Source: CSBr16-58 sp051859825
GTDB lineage: Bacteria > Bacteroidota > Bacteroidia > Flavobacteriales > Schleiferiaceae
Length of the DNA stretch: 5,611 nt
Assembly (NCBI GenBank): GCA_051859825.1
Contig: JBHYFA010000130.1
Coordinates: 1-5,611, forward strand
Direction: 5' to 3'
A program made the position numbers and the translations under genes. The notes beneath the pieces were generated by a model. That model worked only from the letters and a program-made list of their open reading frames with translations. It did not search any database and had not been told where the DNA came from. Of this stretch, positions 5,550 to 5,611 are shown one piece after another. The number at the start of each line of letters is the position of its first letter. Within the stretch, counting starts at the first letter, position 1.

Positions 5550-5611
5550 ATGCCGCGATTACTCCTGTTTCTTTTCTTTGTTTTTATCACCAGCTCTTGC
5601 AAAAAGTGCGA
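5550..5611 (+). CDS. Lipoprotein, partial (N-terminus only)
   Basis: Only the first 20 codons are in the window, so the function is unknown. They form a compact lipoprotein signal: Arg3, a run of Leu, Phe and Val at residues 4-13, then ITSSC with the lipidated cysteine at 17, followed by Lys18-Lys19-Cys20. The Thr-Ser-Ser-Cys lipobox and the Ser-Cys-Lys-Lys junction are common in Bacteroidota lipoproteins. The protein should be exported by Sec, cleaved by signal peptidase II and anchored in a membrane. The ATG at 5550 is chosen because it places the basic residue and hydrophobic core correctly. A strong promoter lies about 70 bases upstream, and the stop of the remnant reading frame is 11 bases before the start codon. 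Confidence 0.75.
   Translation, partial: MPRLLLFLFFVFITSSCKKC

Overview
The window looks like ordinary chromosomal DNA from a member of the Bacteroidota, probably a flavobacterium-like organism. Four signs support this. Promoter -7 elements of the form TAnnTTTG lie upstream of most of the genes. Shine-Dalgarno sequences are absent or weak. The genes are moderately AT-rich and their intergenic spacers are strongly AT-rich. The last gene starts with a lipoprotein signal ending in Ser-Cys-Lys-Lys, common in this phylum. No rRNA, tRNA, CRISPR array, complete insertion sequence or phage module is visible.

Layout. Positions 1-1549 (minus strand) hold xseA and the beginning of xseB, the two subunits of exonuclease VII, joined by an ATGA stop/start overlap. 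A divergent spacer (1550-1648) leads on the plus strand to a small secreted four-cysteine protein of unknown function (1649-2011). A GNAT acetyltransferase related to diamine/thialysine acetyltransferases follows (2100-2552, GTG start). It converges, with a 7-base gap, on a minus-strand gene for a putative 2-oxoglutarate/Fe(II) oxygenase-like protein (2560-3282, possibly extended to 3345). That gene diverges from a complete ABC exporter half-transporter (3363-5162, GTG start). The oxygenase and exporter promoters appear to overlap in opposite directions, so they may be mutually exclusive.

From 5163 to about 5549 there is no intact gene. This AT-rich stretch contains a second copy of a roughly 32-bp repeat also found after the small secreted gene, three related AT-rich arms that can form two competing hairpins, what looks like the collapsed remnant of a coding sequence, and a near-ideal Bacteroidota promoter. 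The promoter probably serves a lipoprotein gene that starts at 5550 and runs off the window.

How the genes work together. XseA and XseB form one enzyme. The other genes show no evident shared pathway. The divergent oxygenase/exporter pair could be co-regulated, but nothing in the sequence proves a joint function. I see no convincing new biological system. The most unusual material is the non-coding and decayed stretch after the exporter.
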